Below the pieces are notes generated by a model. That model ran no database searches and was not told the DNA's origin. It saw only the letters and a list, made by a program, of their open reading frames with translations. Shown here in pieces: positions 18,832-28,536 of a stretch of 64,000 nt of DNA. Every line of letters starts with the position of its first letter. Position 1 is the stretch's first letter. Origin of the DNA: Ruminococcus sp. (GTDB lineage Bacteria; Bacillota; Clostridia; Oscillospirales; Ruminococcaceae); the NCBI GenBank assembly GCA_023667165.1, contig JAMPAO010000005.1, positions 1-64,000 on the forward strand. Direction: 5' to 3'. A program made the position numbers and the translations under genes.

Positions 18832-20904
18832 ATGAAAGAGAGAATTGCTGTTTTTGCGTACAGCGGCAGTTCCGAAGAAGCTGACGAATATGCCTTGTTT
18901 CTCTTGAAAGCTGCGAGAGAGAGCTTTTCATATATCATAACCTCTGTAAGCAAGGATTGCCCTGACAGCGCTTCGGCAGAAATAGGAGAAATATCGGATA
19001 AGGTGCTGGTTTCCGAAAATAAAGCGCCGTTTTCCGCGTATTCCGAGGGAATAAGATATATAAAAGAAAACGGTCTTGATAAAAAATATGCTGAAGCTGT
19101 TCTGTTGGATGATTTTTTTTCCAAGCCGATTTGCAGCTTTGAAGAGCTGTTCGGAAAAATAGACGGATTTTCGGATAGTCCGGATTTTTGGAGCATATCC
19201 GGAGCGGCGGAAGCTTCGCCGAACGGCGTGGAGCATTTGCAGCCGCATTTTATCGCGGTATCGAAAAAAATGCTGGCATCATCCGAATTTGCCGATTTTT
19301 TGGATAATGCGAAGGGTGATTTTTTCGGTCATTTTTCCGGCATCGGCTTTAAGCCGGCGGTCATTGAAGCGGATAACTTAGCGGATATCAGAAAAAATAA
19401 CAGATCTGCGGCGCAGGCTGCCGCCGTAATCGGGAAATCAAGGCTTTTTAACCGCGGGCAGTATATAAGCAAGTATCCCGAGGCGTTAAGATACGGTCTT
19501 CCTCCCGAATATCACTATCTCAACATAGGTTGGCGCAAGGGATTCGATCCTTCGGATGAATTTTCTTCAACAGAATATTTGCGGCTCAACAGCGACGTAA
19601 AGCAAAGCGGTATATGTCCTTTGCTGCATTTTGAGCGTTACGGCAAAAGAGAACGCAGACCCTATAAAACCGAAAACGGAAGCATGGTACGGGCAAATCG
19701 TCCGCTGTTTGACCTGAAATTTATCGGCGGCAAAGCCAAAAACCTTCTGCGGCAGGTAAAATATTATTTTACTTTGAAAGTAGATCCCAACAAGATCCTT
19801 TTCCATGCTTTTCAGAACGACTACACCTGCAATCCCAAATATATCTGCGAGGAGCTTCTCAGACAGGATCTGCCCTTCGAGATAGTGTGGATAGCCGATA
19901 AAAGCGGAAAGAAGGACGCCAATTTTCCAAGTCGTGTAAGACTTGTAAAATCGGGAACTCCGCAGGCTATGGCTGAGATCATGACGTCAAAAATAATCAT
20001 TGACAACGGAGTGCTGCCGTTCAGAAATAAATTGTTTAAGAAAAAGGAACAAATATCCATAAACACATGGCACGGTTCGCTGGGTTTTAAGCGGCTTGAC
20101 GGAAATCAACTGAAAAAAACACGGATGACTTCAATGTTATATAACCAAATCAACGATTATATCATTTCCGACAGCGACTTCGAGGATAATGTTTTCAGAA
20201 CCTCCAATTGGCAGAAAACCGAATTTATCAAATGCGGACATCCGAGAAACGATATACTGATATCCTGCGGCAGGGAGAAAGCCGAGCTTATCAAAGCAAA
20301 GGTTTACAGTGCCTGCGGTATTCCCGAAAATCAAAGGGCGGTACTGTACGCGCCTACTTTCAGGGAAAAAATCGTCGATACCGAGCCGTCGGGACAAAAA
20401 TCGGAAGAACTTGACCTCGATATTTTATGCGGCGCTCTGGAGGAGAAATTCGGCGGAGAATGGTGCGTTCTTATGCGCGCCCACTTCGTCAACGCCAAAT
20501 CGGAAAGCTCCGTTTTTGCCGAGCGTCACCGGATCTGCAACGCCACGGATTATCCCGACATACAGGAGCTTATGATCGCGGCGGACGCGGGAGTTACCGA
20601 CTATTCAAGCTGGATACTCGATTATATGTATACCCGCAAGCCTGCCTTTCTCTACACTCCCGATTACGAGGACTACGATATGCAGAGAGGCTTCTATTAC
20701 CCTCTTTCCGAGTCCCCTTTCCCCGCGGCAAAGAACAATAAGGAGCTTTCGCGGGTGATAAAGGAATTTGACGGCGGCGAATACAGCAGGAAGATCGATG
20801 AATTCCTTAAAAGCAAGGGCAGCCGCGAGGACGGCTGCGGAAGCAAGGCGGCAGCAGAGGCGATAAAGAAGCTTATGAATTACAAGGAGGACAAGAGCCA
20901 ATGA
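18832..20904 (+). CDS. fusion: RgpF-like domain + HYxxxG repeats + CDP-glycerol:poly(glycerophosphate) phosphotransferase (690 aa)
   Basis: The N-terminal 200 residues resemble the rhamnan synthesis RgpF family (GVEHLQPHFIAVSKKML is characteristic). Residues about 210-285 carry HYxxxG-type repeats (YHYLNIGWRKGFDP; STEYLRLNSDVKQSG; LLHFERYGKRERR) like those of the giant radical-SAM fusion. From about residue 322 to the end is a CDP-glycerol phosphotransferase-type domain (ILFHAFQNDYTCNPKYICE, INTWHGSLGFKRL, YAPTFRE, ADAGVTDYSSWILDY). Such enzymes transfer glycerol- or ribitol-phosphate from CDP-alditol. It follows the ABC exporter and overlaps the TarI-like gene by 4 bases, supporting a CDP-alditol donor. 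Likely membrane-associated on the cytoplasmic side. Confidence 0.87.
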   Translation: MKERIAVFAYSGSSEEADEYALFLLKAARESFSYIITSVSKDCPDSASAEIGEISDKVLVSENKAPFSAYSEGIRYIKENGLDKKYAEAVLLDDFFSKPICSFEELFGKIDGFSDSPDFWSISGAAEASPNGVEHLQPHFIAVSKKMLASSEFADFLDNAKGDFFGHFSGIGFKPAVIEADNLADIRKNNRSAAQAAAVIGKSRLFNRGQYISKYPEALRYGLPPEYHYLNIGWRKGFDPSDEFSSTEYLRLNSDVKQSGICPLLHFERYGKRERRPYKTENGSMVRANRPLFDLKFIGGKAKNLLRQVKYYFTLKVDPNKILFHAFQNDYTCNPKYICEELLRQDLPFEIVWIADKSGKKDANFPSRVRLVKSGTPQAMAEIMTSKIIIDNGVLPFRNKLFKKKEQISINTWHGSLGFKRLDGNQLKKTRMTSMLYNQINDYIISDSDFEDNVFRTSNWQKTEFIKCGHPRNDILISCGREKAELIKAKVYSACGIPENQRAVLYAPTFREKIVDTEPSGQKSEELDLDILCGALEEKFGGEWCVLMRAHFVNAKSESSVFAERHRICNATDYPDIQELMIAADAGVTDYSSWILDYMYTRKPAFLYTPDYEDYDMQRGFYYPLSESPFPAAKNNKELSRVIKEFDGGEYSRKIDEFLKSKGSREDGCGSKAAAEAIKKLMNYKEDKSQ

Positions 20905-21620
20905 ACGCGGCAGTTATTTTCGCGGGAGGAGTAGGACAGCGTATGCGGTTGGCTGCCGTTCCGAAGCAGTTTCTGGAGCTTCACGGAAAGCCGATAATCA
21001 TATATACCTTGGAGCAGTTCGACAATCACCCCGATATAGACGGGATAGTTATCGCTTGTCTTGAATCCCATATAGCATACCTTGAAAAGCTGATCAAGAA
21101 ATTCGGTATAGAAAAGGTAAAAGCGGTAGTTCCCGGAGGCGCTACGGGGCAGGAGTCCATATTCAACGGCATTGAAAAGGCTTCCCGGCTGTTTCCGGAG
21201 GATACGGTGCTGCTCATTCACGACGCTGTGCGTCCTCTTATCACTGCGGAGCTTATAACGGAAAATATCGGATCGGTGAAAAGCTGCGGCAGCGGAGTTA
21301 CCGTTTCTCCCGCCATTGAAACCATCACGGTAAAGGGAGAATTCGAGGGCGAGGTGGGCGAGATAATCACCCGCGACCGCTGTCAGCTTGCCAAAGCGCC
21401 GCAGAGCTTTATTCTGAAAGATATCCTGGACGCCCATCTCAAGGCGAGAGCGGAGGGCAAAAACGATTTTATAGACTCCGCCTGTCTTATGAGGCATTAC
21501 GGATATAAGCTGCACACAGTGGAGGGCAGCACTGACAATATAAAAATAACCACGCCCACGGATTTTTACACATTCAGGGCAATTGTTGAGGCGCGGGAAA
21601 ATTCTCAGATATTCGGTTAA
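20901..21620 (+). CDS. IspD/TarI-type cytidylyltransferase (probably CDP-alditol synthesis)
   Basis: 239 residues. The motif FAGGVGQRM, then VPKQFLELHGKPIIIYTLEQF, marks the IspD/TarI family; LIHDAVRPL and the late KITTPTDFYTFRAI are as in TarI. TarI makes CDP-ribitol from ribitol 5-phosphate; IspD makes CDP-methylerythritol. The location, start-overlapping a CDP-alditol phosphotransferase and followed by an SDR gene, makes a polysaccharide role far more likely than isoprenoid synthesis. The alditol (ribitol, glycerol or another) cannot be read from sequence. Confidence 0.85.
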   Translation: MNAAVIFAGGVGQRMRLAAVPKQFLELHGKPIIIYTLEQFDNHPDIDGIVIACLESHIAYLEKLIKKFGIEKVKAVVPGGATGQESIFNGIEKASRLFPEDTVLLIHDAVRPLITAELITENIGSVKSCGSGVTVSPAIETITVKGEFEGEVGEIITRDRCQLAKAPQSFILKDILDAHLKARAEGKNDFIDSACLMRHYGYKLHTVEGSTDNIKITTPTDFYTFRAIVEARENSQIFG

Positions 21621-21633
21621 GGAGCGTATATAA

Positions 21634-22680
21634 ATGAATTCTGTTCTCAGAGAGGATATTTTGTCGGTCATAGGCGATACCGGAATACCTTGGGATATGC
21701 TTGAGGGGAAAACGGTTTTTATTACGGGAGCTGCGGGACTTATAGGAAGCGTACTGGCAAAATCTCTGTTAAGCCTTGAAAACCGCAGTGTGAAGGTTGT
21801 CGCCATGGCAAGAAGCAGGGAAAAGGCGGAAAGAGTATTTGCCGATTTTTCGGGGAACGACAGGCTTGAGATCTGCGAGGGAGATATCAACAGCGGGATA
21901 TCCTATCCGGGCGGCGTTCATTATATTATTCACGGGGCAAGCGTAACGTCAAGCAAAATGATGGCGGAACGCCCTGTTGACGTTATAATGACCGCTGTGG
22001 GAGGCACGGCAAACGTTTTGGAATTTGCGCGCAAAAAAAACGCCGAAAGGACGATATTCTTATCCTCAATGGAGATATACGGCATTCCCGGGACCGATGA
22101 AAAAATATACGAGGACAGCTACAAATACCTTGATCATATGAACGTAAGAAGCAGCTATCCCGAAAGCAAAAGACTTGCGGAAACACTGTGCGTTTCCTAT
22201 GCAAAGCAGTACGGTCTTGCGGTAGGTATCGTTCGTCTTACCCAGACCTTCGGCGCGGGAGCGGAGTTCGGCGACGGCAGAGCCTTTGCGGATTTTGCCC
22301 GCAATGCGGTAACGGGTAAGAATATCATTCTCCGCACCAAGGGAGAAACAAAAAGAAATTACCTCTATACAGCCGACGCCGCGAGAGCCGTGCTTTATGT
22401 TATGCTCAAGGGCGCCTGCGGAGAGGCGTACAACGCGGCAAACGAAAATACCTACTGCACCGTTTATCGGATGGCGCAGACTGCCGCCGAGCTGGGGAAA
22501 GGCTGCTGTGTGGAGATACAGGAAAGCGAGATATCCGAATTCGGCTACGCTCCGCCGCTTAAAATGAACCTTTCAGCGGAGAAGCTGCGGAGTCTGGGCT
22601 GGGAAGCAAAGTATGACCTTAAAGAAATGTTTGAAAGAATGATGAGATATTGGAAAGAGGAGGGAGCGTATGAAGCCTAA
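21634..22680 (+). CDS. extended SDR, NAD-dependent epimerase/dehydratase family
   Basis: 348 residues. NAD-binding ITGAAGLIGSVL (about residues 31-42), substrate-side LSSMEIYG and catalytic Y-x3-K in RSSYPESKRLAE. It is paired with the TarI-like gene 13 bases upstream. TarJ, the usual partner making ribitol 5-phosphate, is an alcohol dehydrogenase of a different family, and the SDR fused in Haemophilus-type CDP-ribitol synthases is a shorter type. This gene may therefore modify a CDP-linked sugar or alditol in some other way. Its stop overlaps the next gene. Function open. Confidence 0.82.
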   Translation: MNSVLREDILSVIGDTGIPWDMLEGKTVFITGAAGLIGSVLAKSLLSLENRSVKVVAMARSREKAERVFADFSGNDRLEICEGDINSGISYPGGVHYIIHGASVTSSKMMAERPVDVIMTAVGGTANVLEFARKKNAERTIFLSSMEIYGIPGTDEKIYEDSYKYLDHMNVRSSYPESKRLAETLCVSYAKQYGLAVGIVRLTQTFGAGAEFGDGRAFADFARNAVTGKNIILRTKGETKRNYLYTADAARAVLYVMLKGACGEAYNAANENTYCTVYRMAQTAAELGKGCCVEIQESEISEFGYAPPLKMNLSAEKLRSLGWEAKYDLKEMFERMMRYWKEEGAYEA

Positions 22681-24439
22681 GGTTTCCGTATTAATGGCTG
22701 TATTTAACGGCGGCGAGGGGCTGCGGGACTCGATAGGCTCTCTCTGCCATCAGACCCTGAGGGAGATAGAAATAGTATGCGTCGACGACTGTTCCACGGA
22801 CAATTCCGCGCAGATAATACGTGAGCTGGCGGAAAACGATCCCAGAATAAAGCTCGTTTCCTCGGAGGAAAATATGGGAACGGTATATTCCAGAAAAGCG
22901 GGCGTGAAAAACGCTTCGGGAGAGTATCTGATGTTCATGGATCAGGACGATGAATACGAGCTTTTCGCAGCCGAGGAGCTTTACGCCATGGCAAAGGAAA
23001 AGAACGCGGATATAGTTCATTTCCGTTCCCGCGTAATAGCCGTTCCTCCCACTACGGAAAATCAGCGGAAATGGCAGGAGGATTTCATGGCGCCCTATGA
23101 CGGCTTTCTTTACGGCAATGACGTTTTCGACGGCTGTTTCGGGAAAAATCCCCATGAGGAAAAGACCTGGTACAAGTACACATGGAATTTGTGGAATAAG
23201 ATCTACAGGACGGACGTCTGCAAAAAAGCCATGGAGAAATGCACCGACGAATACATTATAAACGGCGACGATATGTATGTTTATATGCTCATATCCGACT
23301 GCGCCGAGTCCTATTACGGGGACGCAAAGGGAAAATTTTACCATATATACAGCTTAGGATCGGGACTTATGGGCAATCACAAGCTCACGCTGCGGCGGTT
23401 TTACACCATTGTCAGGCGGGTAACGGGACTGGAAAGCGAAAAAAAGCTTTTTTCCGAAATGGGCGAACGCTACCGCGAGGCTTACGAGATAGACCTGCGA
23501 AGAGGACTTCAGGGCATAGTGGAACGGTGGTATCTCCGTCTGGAGCCGATGAGCTACGGAAACGGATATGACATGATGCTGTCATATGCGGATCCTGCGG
23601 ATATTATTGCGGCGTTTGAAAAGCATCTTCGGGTGGGGAATGTAAAGCTGTTTAATGCGGCAAAAAATTCCGTCAGTATGCAGATCACCCATAAATATAC
23701 CAAGCAGGCGGCTGTTTACGCGGATAAAAATACCGATTTGAACGCGCTGGAAAACGCGGTAAAGGTATGGCGGTCAAAAGGGTATAAAATTATTTATATA
23801 ACCGAGCATGACGGGGAGGCGGAGCTGCCCTTTAAGGAGATCACGCCGCTGCACAGGCTTGCTCCCGAAAAAAAGGACGCTTTGTATTATGAATATCCGT
23901 ACAGGGAGCGGCTGAGAAGTCTGAAAAATATACTGGAGATGAACAATATCGACTGTCTGGTGTATTTTACGAATATACGGCACAATTATATTTACGATCT
24001 GCTGCTGACGAAGTCCCTGGGGAGAAAGTTCACCGTATATGCAGCCGATTATCCGAAATTCAAAAAGGAACGCGCTCCGGCAAAATTCCGCGAATATACG
24101 GATACCCTTGAATGCAGCGACGGAGTTATGCTGCCGGCAGGCTGTGAAAACGTTTCTGCCAATGCATTCAAATACAGCCGTGAATTAGACTTTGGCGATA
24201 TTTTCGTTTTGGAGCCTCCGTCAAACGCCATAGCGGCGGAGCTGGAAAGCATCATTGAGGACGACGAGTTCAAGGCAATGTGCGAAAAACTGGCTTTTAG
24301 GAGAATGTACAAAAAAAGCGGAGCTAAAGACAGGCTCAAGCTCATCGCAAAAAAAATACTCCGTGTTTTCGGAGTTCACAAGGATTATTACTGCTCCGAC
24401 CACAACAGCTATTTAATGCTGAAGAAATTGGAGGGATAA
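22670..24439 (+). CDS. family 2 glycosyltransferase with long C-terminal domain (589 aa)
   Basis: N-terminal GT-A domain (residues 1 to about 250): KVSVLMAVFNGGEGLRDSI, CVDDCSTDNSAQ, and the DXD-type MFMDQDDEYELF. The remaining 330 residues form a second soluble domain without a recognised motif. No membrane segments are evident, so it is probably a cytoplasmic enzyme. The ATG follows GGAGGGAGC and overlaps the end of the SDR gene by 11 bases, indicating coupled translation. Acceptor and donor are unknown. Confidence 0.86.
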   Translation: MKPKVSVLMAVFNGGEGLRDSIGSLCHQTLREIEIVCVDDCSTDNSAQIIRELAENDPRIKLVSSEENMGTVYSRKAGVKNASGEYLMFMDQDDEYELFAAEELYAMAKEKNADIVHFRSRVIAVPPTTENQRKWQEDFMAPYDGFLYGNDVFDGCFGKNPHEEKTWYKYTWNLWNKIYRTDVCKKAMEKCTDEYIINGDDMYVYMLISDCAESYYGDAKGKFYHIYSLGSGLMGNHKLTLRRFYTIVRRVTGLESEKKLFSEMGERYREAYEIDLRRGLQGIVERWYLRLEPMSYGNGYDMMLSYADPADIIAAFEKHLRVGNVKLFNAAKNSVSMQITHKYTKQAAVYADKNTDLNALENAVKVWRSKGYKIIYITEHDGEAELPFKEITPLHRLAPEKKDALYYEYPYRERLRSLKNILEMNNIDCLVYFTNIRHNYIYDLLLTKSLGRKFTVYAADYPKFKKERAPAKFREYTDTLECSDGVMLPAGCENVSANAFKYSRELDFGDIFVLEPPSNAIAAELESIIEDDEFKAMCEKLAFRRMYKKSGAKDRLKLIAKKILRVFGVHKDYYCSDHNSYLMLKKLEG

Positions 24440-24519
24440 AAGGCAATCTGCAAAGTCGGTTGTGAGGGAGAGGGGAATACATGCAGTGCGGAAGCATTAT
24501 TTAAAAATGTGAAATCTAT

Positions 24520-24548
24520 TTGACATTTTGTGATGTTAATGATATAAT
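24520..24548 (+). promoter_or_regulatory. internal promoter before the DUF2142 gene
   Basis: Perfect -35 TTGACA (24520-24525), 17-base spacer and perfect -10 TATAAT (24543-24548) preceded by TGA. It lies over the upstream in-frame extension of the following gene, which favours the later ATG start at 24583. Confidence 0.85.
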
Positions 24549-24582
24549 AATGATTAGGCTCACAGTAAAAAAAGGAGAAAAA

Positions 24583-26601
24583 ATGCTTAATAAAATAAAA
24601 AAAATATTAACAAACCCTGTTTACATTGTCATAGTTATATTTATGCTTGTTATAGTGTTCAAGTCGGTTACTATAGTTAAAGCTGTTAATGCTGTATACA
24701 GTGAGGATGTCAATTTGGACAATATAACTGTTAGAGGGTATACCTATGAGAATTATACTTTAACTCCTATAAATGATGCTCCGCAGATAAATATTCCATG
24801 TTCAAAAGAAACAGTAAATTTAATTACAATTAATTTTGCAGAACCTGTTTATACGGGTGGTGACGCAAAAATATATTACTCGGTGGATGAAGACCAAGGA
24901 TTAAGTGAAGCTAAATCTATTTATGTTCCGGTGCCTGTAGATGCTACGCAAATTTTTGTTGAATTGCCGTACGAAGCTGTCTATACACGAGTAAGATTTG
25001 ATATGTCCAGTGTTTTTGTATTGGGTTCTATAGAATGGCATAGGGGGGGATTGAATAATATAATACAAATAAATTATGGGTTAATAATAGTGAGCATAAT
25101 TTTAGCTATAATAATTTTGATGGTATATTTCACATTTAGAAAGCAAATTGACGGTGTTATATTAAGGATTATTTCGAAATATCGTAATGAATCCGTCTTT
25201 GTCCTTGAATCTTCTTATAAGGTTACGCTTTCCAAATTATATTTGATTTTGTCGATATCTTTTGGAATTATGATTATTTTTTTATGCCCCCCAAATTCAA
25301 TGCCTGATGAGCAGGTACATTTTAATGTTGCTGTAAGCATATCAAGAGGAAACTTTTTTGGTAAACATGATGAAAACGGTCGTTTGGGATATTTAAATTT
25401 TTACGATGAGGTAGAATTGCTGCCAGTGTATAGAAAGAGTGTTTATCCGGAAACTTTCACTTATAGCGACGCTCAATATTATTATAATAAAAAACAACCG
25501 TTAAATCCCACTTTTAATCCTATCGGATTATCTAATCCTGTTGGGTATTTGGTTTCCGGATTGGGTATGTCAATTGCTCAAACATTATTAAGGAAAGTTC
25601 CGTCTGCATATACGTTAATGATTATAGGAAGATGTAGTAATCTTTTGTTCGCAGCCGTAGTAATGTCCTATTCCATTAGAAAATCAAGGGTTCTAAACAA
25701 TACTATGTTTTTATTGGGGTTAATGCCAATGACATTATATCAATGTTCATCTATTTCTTATGACGCTATAACTTTTTCAGCGGTATATTTATTATTTGCA
25801 GTTAGTAATAATATATTTTTTTCTAAGGAAAATTATATTATTACTGTCAAAGATATCTGCTTAGTATGCATAGCAAGTTTTATGCTTTTTGGTTCTAAAG
25901 GAGGAGTATTCGCAACTTTTACATTAGTTCTTTTGGCTATAGAAATAAAAAAATTTGGAAATAAAAAGAGATATTTTTTTTGTATAGGTCTTATTGTTTT
26001 TACAGCAATAATAGCTTATATTGTTCCAAGGTTAATAATACATTCTCTTACTATAGAATCGGGTTATATCGATGACATAAGAATAAGCCAACAACAGGAA
26101 TATTTAATGTCAAATTTAAATCAAATTCCCATAATTATTTTTGAAACATTTAAAAAATATGGATCAAAATATTGGGAGGAATATATTGGATGTTTAGGTT
26201 ACTTTGATGTTCATATACCGTATCCGTATCTTGTGGCATATACAATTGCTTTAATAATATCATGCCTTATTGAAGTGTGTATGGTAAAAAATATGAAATT
26301 AAATTTTAGAATGTTGTCATTAATTGCAAGTATTATTTCTTTTATGGGGATAGTATTCAGTATGTATTTATCTTATGCTGCTATAAAAGACAGAGTGGGG
26401 GGTGTTTTGGCAATTGGAATACAGGGACGTTATTTTATTCCGCTTACACTTTTTGTTATTATTTTTTTTGCGAATCCATTGCTTTGCAAATTCAAATATA
26501 CACCCAATATCATGCAGTTCGATGAATGTCTTGTTAAAATAGGCGGAATAACATCTTGTTTAATAACTGTTTTTTCGTTGTTTGTTGTATATTGGCTCTG
26601 A
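24583..26601 (+). CDS. DUF2142-family multi-pass membrane protein, probable GT-C glycosyltransferase
   Basis: 672 residues. One N-terminal membrane segment, an extracytoplasmic beta-rich domain (to about residue 165), a second segment, then PPNSMPDEQVHFN (about 250), the acidic motif typical of DUF2142, and some ten further membrane segments. DUF2142 proteins resemble GT-C enzymes that use polyprenyl-phosphate sugars outside the membrane. The DPM1-like/DUF2304 pair downstream could supply such a donor. ATG 24583 follows AAAGGAG closely. The gene is much more AT-rich than its neighbours and has its own consensus promoter, suggesting separate acquisition. It holds a G7 run at 25043-25049. Confidence 0.83.
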   Translation: MLNKIKKILTNPVYIVIVIFMLVIVFKSVTIVKAVNAVYSEDVNLDNITVRGYTYENYTLTPINDAPQINIPCSKETVNLITINFAEPVYTGGDAKIYYSVDEDQGLSEAKSIYVPVPVDATQIFVELPYEAVYTRVRFDMSSVFVLGSIEWHRGGLNNIIQINYGLIIVSIILAIIILMVYFTFRKQIDGVILRIISKYRNESVFVLESSYKVTLSKLYLILSISFGIMIIFLCPPNSMPDEQVHFNVAVSISRGNFFGKHDENGRLGYLNFYDEVELLPVYRKSVYPETFTYSDAQYYYNKKQPLNPTFNPIGLSNPVGYLVSGLGMSIAQTLLRKVPSAYTLMIIGRCSNLLFAAVVMSYSIRKSRVLNNTMFLLGLMPMTLYQCSSISYDAITFSAVYLLFAVSNNIFFSKENYIITVKDICLVCIASFMLFGSKGGVFATFTLVLLAIEIKKFGNKKRYFFCIGLIVFTAIIAYIVPRLIIHSLTIESGYIDDIRISQQQEYLMSNLNQIPIIIFETFKKYGSKYWEEYIGCLGYFDVHIPYPYLVAYTIALIISCLIEVCMVKNMKLNFRMLSLIASIISFMGIVFSMYLSYAAIKDRVGGVLAIGIQGRYFIPLTLFVIIFFANPLLCKFKYTPNIMQFDECLVKIGGITSCLITVFSLFVVYWL

Positions 26602-26726
26602 AAACGGTTTCGCTAATTTTACTAAAACATCTTTATCTCACCCTTGCTGCTTGCCCCGTGCTTTCCGAAATCAAAGCCGGACAAATGAAAACGTACGGGT
26701 AAAAATAATAATTGGAGGAATTAATA

Positions 26727-27506
26727 ATGATTATAAGCGTTGTTTCAACGGTATTCAATGACAAGAAATCACTTAAAACGATTATGGAAACGGTTTTAAG
26801 CCAAACGTACACTGATATTGAGCATTGCATAGTTGACGGCGGATCGGAAGACGGCAGCGTTGAGCTGCTGCAGGAATATGAAGCAAAATACCGTGAAGCG
26901 GGAAAAGTGCTGAAATGGTTTTCCGAAAAGGATAGCGGATTATATGACGGAATAAATAAAGCCTGCAATATGGCAACAGGCGATTACATGATTTGGTGTA
27001 CAGATCCGTATTACAGTAAAAACTCGATAGCTGAAATAGCTGAGGAAATAAAAAAACAAAACTATGATTATGTATACGGTGGAATAATATTTCAGAAAGA
27101 CGGCGTGATCACACGCCAATGGAGCGGCAAGCCCGGCAACTGGAAATTGGGTTGGATGGCTGCAAATTCCACCTTGTGTTATAAAAGAGAATTGTTTCAT
27201 AAGCACGGTCCATATGATATATCTTATAAGTCGGCTGCCGATTATAAGTTTCAGGTCAAATTATTTCAAGATACATCGCTTAAATCATCGGCAATAATAA
27301 AGCCCTTGGTAATATTTTGTGCCGGAGGGGCAAGCAATGGAGGAGTGATGGCAAATTTGATCTCTATAAAAGAAGATTTCCGCGTAATGCGGGAATGCAA
27401 TGTTAAATTTGGCTGGTTTGCCGTTATATGCAAAATAATAATAGCGTTCTTTGCATACGCATTCGCTTCACGTAAAAAATTTGATTTGGAGGAACACATG
27501 AAATGA
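26727..27506 (+). CDS. family 2 glycosyltransferase
   Basis: 259-residue GT-A enzyme: [19 protein letters not shown] at the N-terminus, [15 protein letters not shown] (about residues 33-47), and the typical [16 protein letters not shown] block (about 68-83). GGAGG (26714-26718) lies just before ATG 26727, so a possible upstream TTG is rejected because it would lie inside the ribosome site. It overlaps the Gmd gene by 4 bases (ATGA), which places it in the GDP-sugar sub-operon and suggests it may use a GDP-mannose-derived donor. Confidence 0.88.
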   Translation: MIISVVSTVFNDKKSLKTIMETVLSQTYTDIEHCIVDGGSEDGSVELLQEYEAKYREAGKVLKWFSEKDSGLYDGINKACNMATGDYMIWCTDPYYSKNSIAEIAEEIKKQNYDYVYGGIIFQKDGVITRQWSGKPGNWKLGWMAANSTLCYKRELFHKHGPYDISYKSAADYKFQVKLFQDTSLKSSAIIKPLVIFCAGGASNGGVMANLISIKEDFRVMRECNVKFGWFAVICKIIIAFFAYAFASRKKFDLEEHMK

Positions 27507-28534
27507 AAAAAGCACTGATAACCGGCGTAAACGGTCAGGACGGGTCTTATCTTTCCGAATTTCTTTTGGAAAAGGGTTACGACGTCCACGGCATTGTCCG
27601 CAGAAGCTCGGTGGACAAAAAGGACAGGATCGAGCATTTAATGGGCGAGAAAAATTTTCATCTCCATTTCGGTGACATGACCGATTCTATAAGTCTTGTA
27701 AAGACGGTTGCCGAGGTGCAGCCCGATGAGATATACAATTTGGCGGCGCAAAGTCATGTTAAGGTTTCCTTTGAAGTACCGGAATACACGGCGGACGCAG
27801 ACGCTGTGGGCACTCTGAGAATGCTTGAAGCCATAAGAATGGCGGGACTGGAGAAAAGCTGCAAGTTTTATCAGGCGTCAACATCCGAGCTTTACGGCAA
27901 GGTACAGGAAATTCCCCAAAGGGAAACCACGCCCTTTTATCCATATTCGCCCTATGCCGCTGCAAAGCAGTATGCGTTTTGGATAGTGCGGAATTATCGG
28001 GAGGCTTACGGCATTTTTGCCTGCAACGGTATACTTTTTAATCACGAGTCCGAGCGCAGGGGAGAAACCTTTGTTACCCGTAAGATAACGCTGGCGGCTG
28101 CCAATATTGCGGCGGGCAGACAGGACAGGCTGTATCTGGGAAATCTGGACGCTTTGCGGGACTGGGGTTATGCAAAGGATTACGTTGAATGTATGTGGCT
28201 TATTTTGCAGCACACTGAACCGGACGATTTTGTTATTGCCACCGGAGAGCAGTATTCCGTAAGGGATTTCTGCACCCTGTCCTTTAAGTTTGCGGGAATT
28301 GAGCTGGAGTGGCAGGGAAAAGGGATCGACGAAAAAGGAATAGACAAAAAAACCGGAAAGATCCTGGTAGAGGTTTCGCCGGAGTTTTTCCGTCCCACGG
28401 ATGTTGTTACCCTTTTGGGCGATCCGACCAAAGCCAAAGAAATTCTCGGTTGGAATCCCAGGAAGACTTCCTTTGAGGAGCTGGTGAGGAGAATGACGGA
28501 GAATGATGTGAAAGCGATTAAAGGAGAGGTTTGA
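27503..28534 (+). CDS. gmd: GDP-mannose 4,6-dehydratase
   Basis: 343 residues. Converts GDP-mannose to GDP-4-keto-6-deoxymannose. The N-terminus [19 protein letters not shown] with GIVRRSS is diagnostic, as are [12 protein letters not shown], the catalytic Y-x3-K in [13 protein letters not shown], and [16 protein letters not shown]. It is start-coupled to the glycosyltransferase upstream and followed directly by an Fcl-like reductase. ManC, which makes the substrate, is 2.5 kb downstream in the same run of genes. Confidence 0.95.
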   Translation: MKKALITGVNGQDGSYLSEFLLEKGYDVHGIVRRSSVDKKDRIEHLMGEKNFHLHFGDMTDSISLVKTVAEVQPDEIYNLAAQSHVKVSFEVPEYTADADAVGTLRMLEAIRMAGLEKSCKFYQASTSELYGKVQEIPQRETTPFYPYSPYAAAKQYAFWIVRNYREAYGIFACNGILFNHESERRGETFVTRKITLAAANIAAGRQDRLYLGNLDALRDWGYAKDYVECMWLILQHTEPDDFVIATGEQYSVRDFCTLSFKFAGIELEWQGKGIDEKGIDKKTGKILVEVSPEFFRPTDVVTLLGDPTKAKEILGWNPRKTSFEELVRRMTENDVKAIKGEV

Positions 28535-28536
28535 GT

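Noticed and set aside
20901..21620. Isoprenoid-pathway IspD
   Set aside because: Family motifs are shared, but the overlap with a CDP-alditol phosphotransferase and the TarI-like C-terminus favour a CDP-alditol role.
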